In this document: positions 8,273 to 15,698 of the stretch, one piece after another
Position numbering within the stretch: the first letter of the stretch is position 1
Layout of the letters: each line of letters starts with the position of its first letter
From: an uncultured bacterium
Lineage (GTDB): Bacteria; CALINM01
NCBI GenBank assembly: GCA_938045315.1
Contig: CALINM010000054.1
Span: 1 to 28,000 of the forward strand
Direction of reading: 5' to 3'
DNA: 28,000 nt
Notes under the pieces: generated by a model
Seen by the model: the letters and a program-made list of their open reading frames with translations, nothing else
Told to the model about the DNA's origin: nothing
Databases searched by the model: none
Program-made: the position numbers and the translations under genes

Positions 8273-8878
8273 ATGAGACCAATTGAGAAATCATTGCATA
8301 GCTATCAGGAAAAGCTATCAAATGCAATGGAAGACTTGTTAAACATGTTAAGTTATATTTATGACGGCTTTATTAAGCACAAAAGAAGTTATCTACACGA
8401 AGCAGAAAAGTTAGGCAAAAAGATACATGAATTTGAAAAAAATTTTACAGAAGAGATTATAAAAGAGGGAGATAAAGAAACTGTAAGACTTTTCATTTCT
8501 ATAGCGGGGCATATTGAAAGAATTGGGGATTGCTATGAAAATGTTGTAAAAACAGTTTATACAAAGATTGCAGAAGGAACGCTTTTTTCTGACAAAGCTG
8601 TACAGGAATTGAATTATTTATTTAACGCTTCTAAAGATATGGTAAGGAATGTAAAAGATGTTATTATTACATTGAATCCTGTTTTAATGGAGCATTCATT
8701 AAATTTGGGTAATAAGGTGAACACCATGGCTGATGAATTTGCCACCCAGCATGAGGAAAGACTGGTAACAGGTATTTGCCATCCTAAACACTCATCTATG
8801 TATCTTGATATGCTTGATAATTTAAGAATGGGGGTGTGGCATTTAAAAGAGATTGTTAAGAAGCTTCAGAACTACTAA
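8273..8878 (+). CDS. PhoU-like (DUF47-type) helical protein
   Basis: The 201-residue, all-helical protein resembles the PhoU / DUF47 superfamily. It has acidic and basic heptad-like helices and the metal-site-like motif ISIAGHIERIGDCYENVVK (near residues 72-90), matching the E/DxxxD-type signature of PhoU domains. Such proteins modulate phosphate uptake (PstSCAB, PitA) or bind metal clusters. No phosphate transporter adjoins it here. It follows thrC by 9 bp with the strong ribosome-binding site AGGGAGG, so it is the last gene of the amino-acid operon. Its last 23 bp overlap the 3' end of the opposing ROK kinase gene. Confidence 0.75.
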   Translation: MRPIEKSLHSYQEKLSNAMEDLLNMLSYIYDGFIKHKRSYLHEAEKLGKKIHEFEKNFTEEIIKEGDKETVRLFISIAGHIERIGDCYENVVKTVYTKIAEGTLFSDKAVQELNYLFNASKDMVRNVKDVIITLNPVLMEHSLNLGNKVNTMADEFATQHEERLVTGICHPKHSSMYLDMLDNLRMGVWHLKEIVKKLQNY

Positions 8879-9776
8879 TTGCAGATTTAGCTATATGAAA
8901 ACCACCAAAAATCCCTGCTTCATCAACGAGCAGGGATTTTTTTATTTGAAGATTCTCCAGATGAGTTTTAAATGTATGTTCCTCCAATCCTTTATATATG
9001 CTTTTTTCTAATAATTCCCATGCCTTACTAACTCCACCACCAATAACTACCATCTCCATATCCAACAGATTGACTATTGTTGCAATGCCAATCCCTAAGT
9101 GATATCCGGCCTTCTCAAAAATTTTTCTTGCTATTTTATCACCCCTTATTGCAAGCCCTGCTATTTCTTCTGCTTCTAATACAAGTTGTGTTTGATTTTC
9201 CATCATTTTTTTTATTGCTGTTGCTGAACTATAGGCTTCAAGACAACCCCGTTTACCACAACTACATTGTGGACCTGATGGATGTATTACAATATGTCCT
9301 ATTTCTCCAGCCATGCCTTTACTTCCTCTATATATACGTCCATCTATTATAATACCTCCACCAACTCCTGTCCCAAGTGTGATCCCAACAAAATTTTTAT
9401 ATCCCCTTGCTGAACCAAAAAAACCCTCACCTAATGCGAAAAGATTTGCATCATTTTCTATGTTAACCGGAATATTGAGAGTTCTTTCTAAAGTATTCTT
9501 AATATTCACATAATGCCAGTCTGGAAAATTTGGGGATTCAATGACTATGCCATCATCAGTAACAAGTCCAGGCACACCAATACCGATGGATTGAATATTT
9601 GAATATTCGTCAAACCTCTTTAATTCTTCAAGAATTATATTTTGTAAATTTGCAGGATCTTTGATGGATTTGGAAGAAGCCTTCCATGACTTTATGAGTT
9701 CTCCTTCAAGATTGAAAACACCTATTTTAATATTGGTACCGCCTAAATCTATACCAAATATAACCTGCTGTTTCAT
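8856..9776 (-). CDS. ROK-family sugar kinase, probable glucokinase
   Basis: The 306-residue protein has the ATP-binding [12 protein letters not shown] (10-21), the catalytic Asp in [12 protein letters not shown] (D109), GTGVGGGII, the ROK motif EIGHIVIH (158-165) and the zinc-binding set [10 protein letters not shown] (C171, C173, C178). These match ROK glucokinases, which phosphorylate glucose or related hexoses with ATP; N-acetylmannosamine kinase is an alternative. Its ATG overlaps the UDP-glucuronate decarboxylase stop by four bases. It completes a leftward sugar-nucleotide unit. Its 3' coding end carries the terminator of the convergent amino-acid operon on the opposite strand. Confidence 0.88.
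   Translation of the reverse strand: MKQQVIFGIDLGGTNIKIGVFNLEGELIKSWKASSKSIKDPANLQNIILEELKRFDEYSNIQSIGIGVPGLVTDDGIVIESPNFPDWHYVNIKNTLERTLNIPVNIENDANLFALGEGFFGSARGYKNFVGITLGTGVGGGIIIDGRIYRGSKGMAGEIGHIVIHPSGPQCSCGKRGCLEAYSSATAIKKMMENQTQLVLEAEEIAGLAIRGDKIARKIFEKAGYHLGIGIATIVNLLDMEMVVIGGGVSKAWELLEKSIYKGLEEHTFKTHLENLQIKKSLLVDEAGIFGGFHIAKSAISSSEAS
8908..8943 (+). terminator. Strong intrinsic terminator inside the opposing ROK gene
   Basis: AAAATCCCTGCT (8908-8919) and AGCAGGGATTTT (8929-8940) form a perfect 12-bp stem with a 9-nt loop. It is followed on the + strand by an uninterrupted T run (8937-8943), about 30 bp after the PhoU-like stop codon. It lies within the ROK coding sequence on the other strand (codons for [10 protein letters not shown]). 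Read leftward, the same hairpin is followed by five T. Confidence 0.9.
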
Positions 9777-10717
9777 TTATTCAAACGTTTTTTGAAATCT
9801 TCAATGGTATTTTTAAGCCCTTCTTCAAGTTTTACAGTTGGTTCCCACCCCAGTAATGTTTTTGCTCTTGTTATATCCGGTCTTCTAACCTTAGGATCAT
9901 CCTGTGGCAATGGCTTATAGACAATTTTACTTTTTGTCCCTGTCATTTCTATGATTTTTTTTGCAAGATCTAAAATACTCATCTCCACAGGGTTTCCTAA
10001 ATTTACAGGATAGTTATAATCTGACATGAGAAGCCTATAAATTCCCTCGACAAGATCTGAAATATAACAAAAACTTCTGGTTTGACTACCATCTCCAAAG
10101 ACAGTTATGTCTTCATCATTAAGAGCCTGATTTATAAATTCAGGTATTGCTCTTCCATCGTGAATCCTCATTCTCGGGCCATAGGTATTGAAAATCCTAA
10201 CAATTTTTGTATCTATCCCGTGAGCTCTATGATAAGCCATCGTCATAGCTTCTGCAAATCTTTTTGCTTCATCATAAACTCCTCTTGGCCCTATGGGATT
10301 GACATTTCCCCAATAATCTTCACTCTGGGGATGAACAAGGGGGTCTCCATATACCTCAGATGTTGAAGCTAAGAGAAATTTAGCTTTTTTCTCTTTAGCA
10401 AGTCCTAAAGTTTTGTGAGTGCCAAGAGCTCCAACTTTCAGTGTTTGAATTGGAAGATTATGGTAGTCAATTGGGCTTGCTGGTGAAGCAAAGTGGAGTA
10501 TATAATGAACTGGCCCTGGTACGTGTATATAGTTTGTAACATCTAATTTGATAAAGAGGAAATCAGGATTTTGAAAGAGATGTTCAATGTTTTTTAAATC
10601 TCCTGTTAAAAGGTTATCAACACAAATGACACTATAACCTTTTTCAAGAAAATAATCACAAAGATGGGAACCAATAAAACCTGCACCGCCAGTTATTAAT
10701 ACACGTTTCTTCTCCAT
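9773..10717 (-). CDS. UDP-glucuronate decarboxylase (UDP-xylose synthase)
   Basis: This extended short-chain dehydrogenase of 314 residues has [10 protein letters not shown] (10-19) for NAD binding, [12 protein letters not shown] (75-86), the catalytic STSEVYGDP stretch (118-126) and YDEAK (Y148, K152). [11 protein letters not shown] together with EVYGDP is characteristic of UDP-xylose synthase, which oxidises and decarboxylates UDP-glucuronate to UDP-xylose. The UDP-glucose dehydrogenase that makes its substrate is immediately upstream, with its TAG stop directly abutting this ATG. The pairing makes the assignment firm. The product feeds polysaccharide or lipopolysaccharide synthesis. Confidence 0.93.
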   Translation of the reverse strand: MEKKRVLITGGAGFIGSHLCDYFLEKGYSVICVDNLLTGDLKNIEHLFQNPDFLFIKLDVTNYIHVPGPVHYILHFASPASPIDYHNLPIQTLKVGALGTHKTLGLAKEKKAKFLLASTSEVYGDPLVHPQSEDYWGNVNPIGPRGVYDEAKRFAEAMTMAYHRAHGIDTKIVRIFNTYGPRMRIHDGRAIPEFINQALNDEDITVFGDGSQTRSFCYISDLVEGIYRLLMSDYNYPVNLGNPVEMSILDLAKKIIEMTGTKSKIVYKPLPQDDPKVRRPDITRAKTLLGWEPTVKLEEGLKNTIEDFKKRLNK

Positions 10718-12016
10718 CTAAAGCCTACCAATACCGTAATATGTAAAACCAAGAGCTCTCATTTTATCGGGGTTATAGACATTTCTACCATCAAAGATAA
10801 CATGTGATTTTAATCTTGCCTTAATTTTATTATAGTCTGGATTTCTAAATTCATTCCATTCAGTAATAAGCACAAGCGCATCAGCCTTTTCTAATGCCTC
10901 GTAGGGATCTTTGCACAGGGTTATTTTGTTATCAAAAATCTTTTTTGCTTCCTTCATGGCTTTTGGGTCAAAGGCTCTTATCTTAGCGCCTAAATTAAGT
11001 AATTCATTTATAATAGTTATGGATGCGGCTTCTCTCATATCGTCTGTATTGGGTTTGAAAGAGAGACCCCATATTGCAAAGATTTTACCCATAAGATCAT
11101 TTTTAAAATGGGCTTTTATCTTTTCAACAAGATGTTTTTTTTGTCTATCGTTTACTTCTAAAGTTGCCTTGGGCAATTTTAAATCAAAATTATATTCTTT
11201 TGCTAAGTGGACAAGAGCCCTTACGTCTTTTGGAAAGCAAGAACCACCAAATCCCACCCCCGGAAAAAGAAAAGCGTAGTTAATCCTCTGATCTGCACCT
11301 ACACCTTTCCTAACCATTTCAACATCTGCACCAACCTTTTCACATAATAAAGCTATCTCATTCATAAAAGATATTTTTAGAGCAAGTAATGCATTGGCAG
11401 CATATTTAGTCATTTCAGCACTAGCATTGTCCATGAAGATAATTGGACGCTCATTTCTCACAAATGGAGCATACAACTCCTTCATAACCTCAAAAACATA
11501 GTTATCATCTGCTCCAATAACAACCCTATCGGGTTTCATAAAATCATCTACTGCAACCCCTTCTTTCAAAAATTCTGGATTTGAGCATATATAAAGCTTA
11601 TACTTAGAATCCTTGACAATCTCTTTAGCCCTTTTTGCAGTTCCCACTGGTACTGTACTTTTAAGAACAACAATTTTTTCTGAATTTGCATATTTTTTTA
11701 TTGTTTTGATACAGTCAAACACATAGGTTAAATTAGCAGAGCCATCATCAGCCGAAGGGGTACCTACGGCTATGAAGATTATATGGGAATCTTCAACAGC
11801 TTTTTTCGGATTTGTTGTAAACTTGATTCTCTTTTCCTTAAGGTTTCTTTCTAATAGCTCATCGAGGCCATGTTCATAGATGGGGAGGATACCTTTTTTC
11901 AACAAATTTATCTTATTTTCATCAACATCATATCCGATAACATCGTTTCCACTTTCGGCAAGACATATACCTGTAACTAATCCCACATAACCAGTTCCAA
12001 AAATAGAGATTTTCAT
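10718..12016 (-). CDS. ugd: UDP-glucose 6-dehydrogenase
   Basis: The enzyme oxidises UDP-glucose to UDP-glucuronate with two NAD+. In the 432 residues one sees GTGYVGLVTG (7-16), the sugar-binding EFLKEGVAVDDF (148-159), the catalytic Cys260 in PGVGFGGSCFPKD and the C-terminal NAD/UDP-binding fold with FKPNTDDMREA. Length and motifs match bacterial Ugd/TuaD proteins. It begins 29 bp after the tRNA-Leu gene on the same strand and no separate promoter is obvious, so it may be expressed from the tRNA promoter. It is distinct from the WbpA-type dehydrogenase at 23698-25005. Confidence 0.95.
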   Translation of the reverse strand: MKISIFGTGYVGLVTGICLAESGNDVIGYDVDENKINLLKKGILPIYEHGLDELLERNLKEKRIKFTTNPKKAVEDSHIIFIAVGTPSADDGSANLTYVFDCIKTIKKYANSEKIVVLKSTVPVGTAKRAKEIVKDSKYKLYICSNPEFLKEGVAVDDFMKPDRVVIGADDNYVFEVMKELYAPFVRNERPIIFMDNASAEMTKYAANALLALKISFMNEIALLCEKVGADVEMVRKGVGADQRINYAFLFPGVGFGGSCFPKDVRALVHLAKEYNFDLKLPKATLEVNDRQKKHLVEKIKAHFKNDLMGKIFAIWGLSFKPNTDDMREAASITIINELLNLGAKIRAFDPKAMKEAKKIFDNKITLCKDPYEALEKADALVLITEWNEFRNPDYNKIKARLKSHVIFDGRNVYNPDKMRALGFTYYGIGRL

Positions 12017-12044
12017 TAGTTAATAATTTCCCCCTATTAAAAAA

Positions 12045-12129
12045 TGCCTAGGGCGGGACTCGAACCCGCACGGAGCTAAGCTCCAAGGGATTTTAAGTCC
12101 CTTGTGTCTGCCAGTTCCACCACCCAGGC
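12045..12129 (-). tRNA. tRNA-Leu (anticodon UAA)
   Basis: The reverse strand folds into an 85-nt class II tRNA: acceptor GCCTGGG/CCTAGGC with one G-T pair, anticodon stem AGGGA/TCCCT around a CTTAAAA loop (anticodon UAA), a long variable arm (GGAGC/GCTCC) and a T arm with GGTTCGAGTCC. The discriminator is A. The 3' CCA is not encoded. It is third in a Gly-Cys-Leu tRNA operon. Confidence 0.97.
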
Positions 12130-12135
12130 ATCCTG

Positions 12136-12209
12136 TGGAGGCACCGACCGGATTCGAACCGGTGATAGTGATTTTGCAGACCACTGCCTTACCACTTGGC
12201 GACGGTGCC
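12136..12209 (-). tRNA. tRNA-Cys (anticodon GCA), CCA encoded
   Basis: The acceptor is GGCACCG/CGGTGCC with discriminator T, as expected for Cys, and an encoded CCA. The anticodon stem GTGGT/ATCAC surrounds loop CTGCAAA (anticodon GCA), and the T arm contains GGTTCGAATCC. It is the only one of the three tRNAs here with a genomic CCA end. Confidence 0.97.
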
Positions 12210-12219
12210 ATAAAAAAAG

Positions 12220-12291
12220 AGCGGGAAACGGGATTTGAACCCGCGACCCTCTGCATGGCAAGCAGATGCTCTACCACTGAGCTATTCCCGC
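12220..12291 (-). tRNA. tRNA-Gly (anticodon GCC)
   Basis: The 72-nt tRNA has acceptor GCGGGAA/TTCCCGC, discriminator T, anticodon stem TCTGC/GCAGA around TTGCCAT (anticodon GCC) and a T arm with GGTTCAAATCC. CCA is not encoded. It is the first gene of the tRNA operon, about 24 nt after the predicted transcription start. Confidence 0.97.
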
Positions 12292-12321
12292 ATAAAAAAC
12301 TGATTTTTATTGTAGTTAAAA

Positions 12322-12351
12322 ACAATATCAAAAAAACACTTACTTTGTCAA
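12322..12351 (-). promoter_or_regulatory. Promoter of the tRNA-Gly-Cys-Leu operon
   Basis: On the minus strand, TTGACA (12351-12346), an 18-bp spacer and TATTGT (12327-12322) lie about 30 bp before tRNA-Gly. The consensus -35 and the position support it. It may also serve ugd and the sugar genes downstream. Confidence 0.75.
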
Positions 12352-12467
12352 GAGATTTAAAAATGGTTATTAGTGATAGGTTTATAAATTTTATGTTTAA
12401 TGTGAGAAGATAATAAAATTTTCACTTATACTTGGTTTTTTTAACCTCTAACTTTTCTACTATTAGC

Positions 12468-12496
12468 TTGACAAAATAAATTTATTTTGGTATTAG
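12468..12496 (+). promoter_or_regulatory. Sigma-70 promoter of the secreted-protein pair
   Basis: TTGACA (12468-12473), a 17-bp spacer and TATTAG (12491-12496) are followed by a strong AGGGAGG ribosome-binding site (12524-12530) and the ATG at 12538. Confidence 0.8.
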
Positions 12497-12537
12497 CAAA
12501 GCTAAGGGTGTTTAAATAATATAAGGGAGGTAGGATA

Positions 12538-13230
12538 ATGAAGAGGGTTTTTTTATCCATCATTACTTTTTTTTGTTTAACAACGGTTGCGTTAGCACAA
12601 AATGTCCTGCTACTTCAGCCAAATGGTGGAGTTTTAGCAGCGGGCTCTACTTATCAAATTCAGTGGTCTGGAAAAGGTGCTAAATATACTCTAAAATTTA
12701 GTAAGAATAATGGAATGACATGGAGTACCATTGCTAGTAATATTACAGCCACATCCTATGATTGGACTGTTCCGATCCCAACAAATAATATTAAAAAGTG
12801 CTTGATAAGTGTTGTAGCTTATAATGAAAATAACAGGGTTATTGGGACTGATAAATCTGATGCTCCTTTTATTATCGAAGTAGTAAGACTTAATTCACCA
12901 AATGGTGGTGAAACCTTATACGCGGGAAGTAATTATGAAATTAGCTGGACTGCAAACGCCACAATAACACCTGTTTCTAATGTATCGCTTCTTTATACAA
13001 CTAATGGTGTCACATGGAGAAGTATTGATATGGGATCGGATAATACTAATGATGGTTCTTTCATTTGGACAATTCCTAATGTGAGTACACCTATTACAAA
13101 AGCAAAAGTAAGAATTGTATTAAAAGATAGTTCAAATAAAATTATCGGGAGTGACGATAGTGATTCAGTTTTTACAATCCTACCAGCTTCACAGGGTGAT
13201 GTAAAAATAATAGGTGGATCTAACCAGTAG
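12538..13230 (+). CDS. Secreted protein with two tandem SPNGGE-type beta-sandwich repeats
   Basis: The 230-residue protein starts with a Sec signal peptide (MKRVFLSIITFFCLTTVALA, cleavage after ALA at about residue 20). Two homologous domains follow, roughly residues 22-115 and 116-214. Each opens with a PNGG(E/V)...AGS.Y.I.W pattern and ends in a WT(V/I)P strand and a D.SD..F.I strand. This is the architecture of the Ser-Thr-rich / Kre9-KNH-like domain found in many bacterial surface proteins, where it serves as a spacer or carbohydrate-binding module. No anchor is seen. The second gene begins 10 bp later, so both are probably exported and act together. The function is unknown. Confidence 0.8.
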   Translation: MKRVFLSIITFFCLTTVALAQNVLLLQPNGGVLAAGSTYQIQWSGKGAKYTLKFSKNNGMTWSTIASNITATSYDWTVPIPTNNIKKCLISVVAYNENNRVIGTDKSDAPFIIEVVRLNSPNGGETLYAGSNYEISWTANATITPVSNVSLLYTTNGVTWRSIDMGSDNTNDGSFIWTIPNVSTPITKAKVRIVLKDSSNKIIGSDDSDSVFTILPASQGDVKIIGGSNQ

Positions 13231-13240
13231 GAGGTGTATC

Positions 13241-15277
13241 ATGATAAAAAAAATAATCGCCTTTTCTTTCATAATTTTTATCTTTTTTTTATCAAATGAT
13301 ATTTTAAAAGCTGAGAATCCAACTTCAGAGATTTTTACAATTTATAAAACACAGTTATTCTTAAATAATAACTCAAATCCTGTTACTGTTTTTGACAATC
13401 CAAACGGGATTGAAAATGATATAATTCAAAATCCTGAATCAATTTTTGGTACCGGCAATGTTCCGGCTGGAAGTTATAAAAGGTTACATCTTGTCGTAAA
13501 AAATAGTTTTACATACACAGGATCCAATCCCTGTGGGGGAACAACGATAACGGGCACTGGAATTATTAATCCCCAAGCCTCACCCGATGAAAAAGTTGAC
13601 ATTTATTTTGCTACTGCAGATGATGGCGGTGGTAGTGGTTGGTACAGCAATGGTACTGCTCAATACCCATTTCTCATGCAATCTCCAATTTCAGTACAAT
13701 CAGGAAAAAGTACAATCGTAAAATTAGTATTTAATACAGCGAATACTTTGCAATGTATAAATAATAGTCCTTTGCTTTTCCCACCATCGATAAACGTTAC
13801 AAGCATTATAGAAAATGTTCCAACTACTTGCTCAATTACTGGGCAGTGGTGGTTCGTTCATTATAATATTTTCGTTTGGCCCAGGGTATGCTCAGACCAA
13901 AGTTGTTCATCCTATCATTTCCCATCAACTCCACAAGAAATTTTTGATAATACAAGTATAGAAGCAGGTTGGGGTACGATAACTTTTGATAGCAATGGTA
14001 CGTGGACTGTAAATTTAGGAAGTACTTTTGAGAATCAGAACAATCCAGGTACTGCATATCACAGACATAATCTTGCTATGTATGACCCACAATCGTCTGA
14101 AGATGGTTATCACAATCCTGCCGGGACCGGGACATTGTCTGGAACATATAAAGTATCAGGGAATTTGCTCACCCTTTATTTACCTGAGGGAGGAGTTATA
14201 GAAGGAGCTATTTCTTCTGATTGTAAAACTATTGCAGGAGCAAATATTGCAAGTGATAGCGATAATGATATAATTTTTGCCGTTAAAAAGCCATTAAACA
14301 TGTCTACTACTTTCCCCTCCGGTAAATATGTTTTAAGCCAGCTCGGATTTAATTTATGTTATGATGTAGAAGGCAGTAGTTGTTATTATCAAGGAGATAA
14401 GAAAATAAGATATTTAAACTATTTAAATGAAATGAGTGCTCTTGACACAAATCTTGGTAGTGGGGGTACTTTAATAAGCTGGTCATCACATCAGGAATAT
14501 AGCCCCCAGTATGATGGTCAATCAGGTAATCTTAGTTCAATATTACTTTATCAGCCAAGTGAATCATTCGGAGTGAATAGAGGTGTGCTAAACTTAATCT
14601 CATTAAGAAATGATGGTCTAGTTACAATTACAGAGGAACCTTTGTTTTTTGCTATGGGGGAAAATATGAGTGCTGTTTTTGCAGCACCAGCATCGGGAGA
14701 TAATGATAGTAGTGACAGAATTACAGTGGGTTTTATGGTAAAAGTGGCAAGTTCTCCAACAGTAGCTGATTTAAATGGTACATGGAGGTTATCGATTATT
14801 GGCTCAGAAGTTGAACCGGGAGAGGATAATATCTGGGGGACGGAAGATGATCAAGCATGGTATGGCCTTACTTATGGAGAGATTAAGATTTATAATGGTG
14901 CAGTAACATCACGTTCATTTGTACATAAAAATATTTTTGATGGTACCATAGAAAGCGAAAAAGGTAGTGGCGAAACAATTCAGCTGAAAATGGAATGTTT
15001 CAAACCCGGCAAACATATTACGACAAATGCATGCTCTGATCCCGATTCTCTAAAAATACCAGTATTTTATATTTATGGAGCAGGAAATAATGCAGGAAGA
15101 GTGATAGGGAAAATGATTCTTGATAGTTCAAAAAAGGCAGCAACTTTATGGGGCAACATTGATAAAGATGAAACGCCACCAGCTGATTTATGTTCACCTG
15201 AGTTTGATAATGAATATTGTGATACTACAGGGGGGAATTCTCTTTCCCTCTTTGGCGTTGCTGTAAAAATACAATAA
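13241..15277 (+). CDS. Large secreted protein of unknown function
   Basis: I chose ATG 13241 (678 residues), because TAGGAGGTG at 13228-13236 is a proper ribosome-binding site and the protein then begins with a clean signal peptide (MIKKIIAFSFIIFIFFLS..., cleavage after LKA near 24). The mature part is rich in Gly, Ser, Thr, Asn and aromatic residues and in predicted beta strands. The first ~170 residues contain VPAGSYKRLHLVVKN, reminiscent of DUF4382-type beta domains. Later parts show lipocalin-like openings (TGQWWFVHY, LNGTWRLS) and balanced cysteines, as in an extracytoplasmic, perhaps disulfide-bonded, protein. No catalytic motif or anchor was found. I do not recognise the family as a whole. 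It is paired with the preceding repeat protein and ends at a strong terminator. Confidence 0.8.
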   Translation: MIKKIIAFSFIIFIFFLSNDILKAENPTSEIFTIYKTQLFLNNNSNPVTVFDNPNGIENDIIQNPESIFGTGNVPAGSYKRLHLVVKNSFTYTGSNPCGGTTITGTGIINPQASPDEKVDIYFATADDGGGSGWYSNGTAQYPFLMQSPISVQSGKSTIVKLVFNTANTLQCINNSPLLFPPSINVTSIIENVPTTCSITGQWWFVHYNIFVWPRVCSDQSCSSYHFPSTPQEIFDNTSIEAGWGTITFDSNGTWTVNLGSTFENQNNPGTAYHRHNLAMYDPQSSEDGYHNPAGTGTLSGTYKVSGNLLTLYLPEGGVIEGAISSDCKTIAGANIASDSDNDIIFAVKKPLNMSTTFPSGKYVLSQLGFNLCYDVEGSSCYYQGDKKIRYLNYLNEMSALDTNLGSGGTLISWSSHQEYSPQYDGQSGNLSSILLYQPSESFGVNRGVLNLISLRNDGLVTITEEPLFFAMGENMSAVFAAPASGDNDSSDRITVGFMVKVASSPTVADLNGTWRLSIIGSEVEPGEDNIWGTEDDQAWYGLTYGEIKIYNGAVTSRSFVHKNIFDGTIESEKGSGETIQLKMECFKPGKHITTNACSDPDSLKIPVFYIYGAGNNAGRVIGKMILDSSKKAATLWGNIDKDETPPADLCSPEFDNEYCDTTGGNSLSLFGVAVKIQ

Positions 15278-15281
15278 ATTT

Positions 15282-15311
15282 AAAAGTGGCAGGATACACC
15301 TGCCACTTTTT
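15282..15311 (+). terminator. Intrinsic terminator after the secreted-protein pair
   Basis: AAAAGTGGCAGG and CCTGCCACTTTT form a perfect 12-bp stem with a 5-nt loop (ATACA), followed by T. It starts 5 bp after the stop codon. The A run on the other side makes it potentially bidirectional. Confidence 0.92.
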
Positions 15312-15641
15312 CTAAAAAATCTACTTAGGGTTCTTAATTATCTAAATTTATGAAATTTTTTCACTTCAAGCCGATTACCCTTAAGAGATTATATTTCAAA
15401 GTTGGTTTAATGTTTCAATCTTAAGTTATCTAAAAAGTGATGGATAAATTCAAAAATTTGAATTATGTACAAAATTGCATATTAGAAGATCTGAGCTAAC
15501 CAGGAAGTGATAGAAAATAATTGGTTAATTTTAATCACTTTTTGATAATTATTAATCAAGAGACAGGGAAATACATTTTAAAATTTTTTCACTTAATTCA
15601 TAACTTTTTTGATAATACAAATAAAATCATAATTTTAATTT
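15312..15641 (+). promoter_or_regulatory. Upstream region of the AOR operon with candidate activator sites
   Basis: This 330-bp gene-free stretch precedes a sigma-54 promoter and is rich in symmetric elements. These are a perfect palindrome AATTCAAA-AA-TTTGAATT (15447-15464), AAGTGAT (15505-15511) facing ATCACTT (15534-15540) with a third AAGTGAT at 15435-15441, and an imperfect palindrome TTGAT...ATCAA (15542-15559). A 14-bp direct repeat AAATTTTTTCACTT occurs at 15353-15366 and 15581-15594. Sigma-54 activators bind such sites 80-200 bp upstream; which of these is a true site is not decided. Confidence 0.45.
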
Positions 15642-15657
15642 TGGCATAACCATTGCT
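15642..15657 (+). promoter_or_regulatory. Sigma-54 (-24/-12) promoter of the AOR / bam-like operon
   Basis: TGGCATAACCATTGCT matches the sigma-54 consensus TGGCAC-N5-TTGC with one mismatch and the obligatory GG-N10-GC spacing (GG at 15643-15644, GC at 15655-15656). Transcription would start near 15668, giving a leader of about 30 nt with GAGG before the ATG at 15699. Expression would then need an ATP-dependent enhancer-binding activator, none of which is encoded in the window. Confidence 0.85.
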
Positions 15658-15698
15658 TGTAATATACAAGCTTAGCATTAATAAGTGAGGTAATAAAA

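Noticed and set aside
12020-12413. Open frames on both strands over the tRNA cluster
   Set aside because: They merely translate the three tRNA genes and flanks, with no ribosome-binding site. Such tRNA-overlapping frames are a common annotation artefact.
13214-13240. Nine-codon N-terminal extension of the large secreted protein
   Set aside because: It would overlap the upstream gene, lacks a ribosome-binding site and would put MDLTSRRC in front of a clean signal peptide. The ATG at 13241 follows TAGGAGGTG at proper distance.
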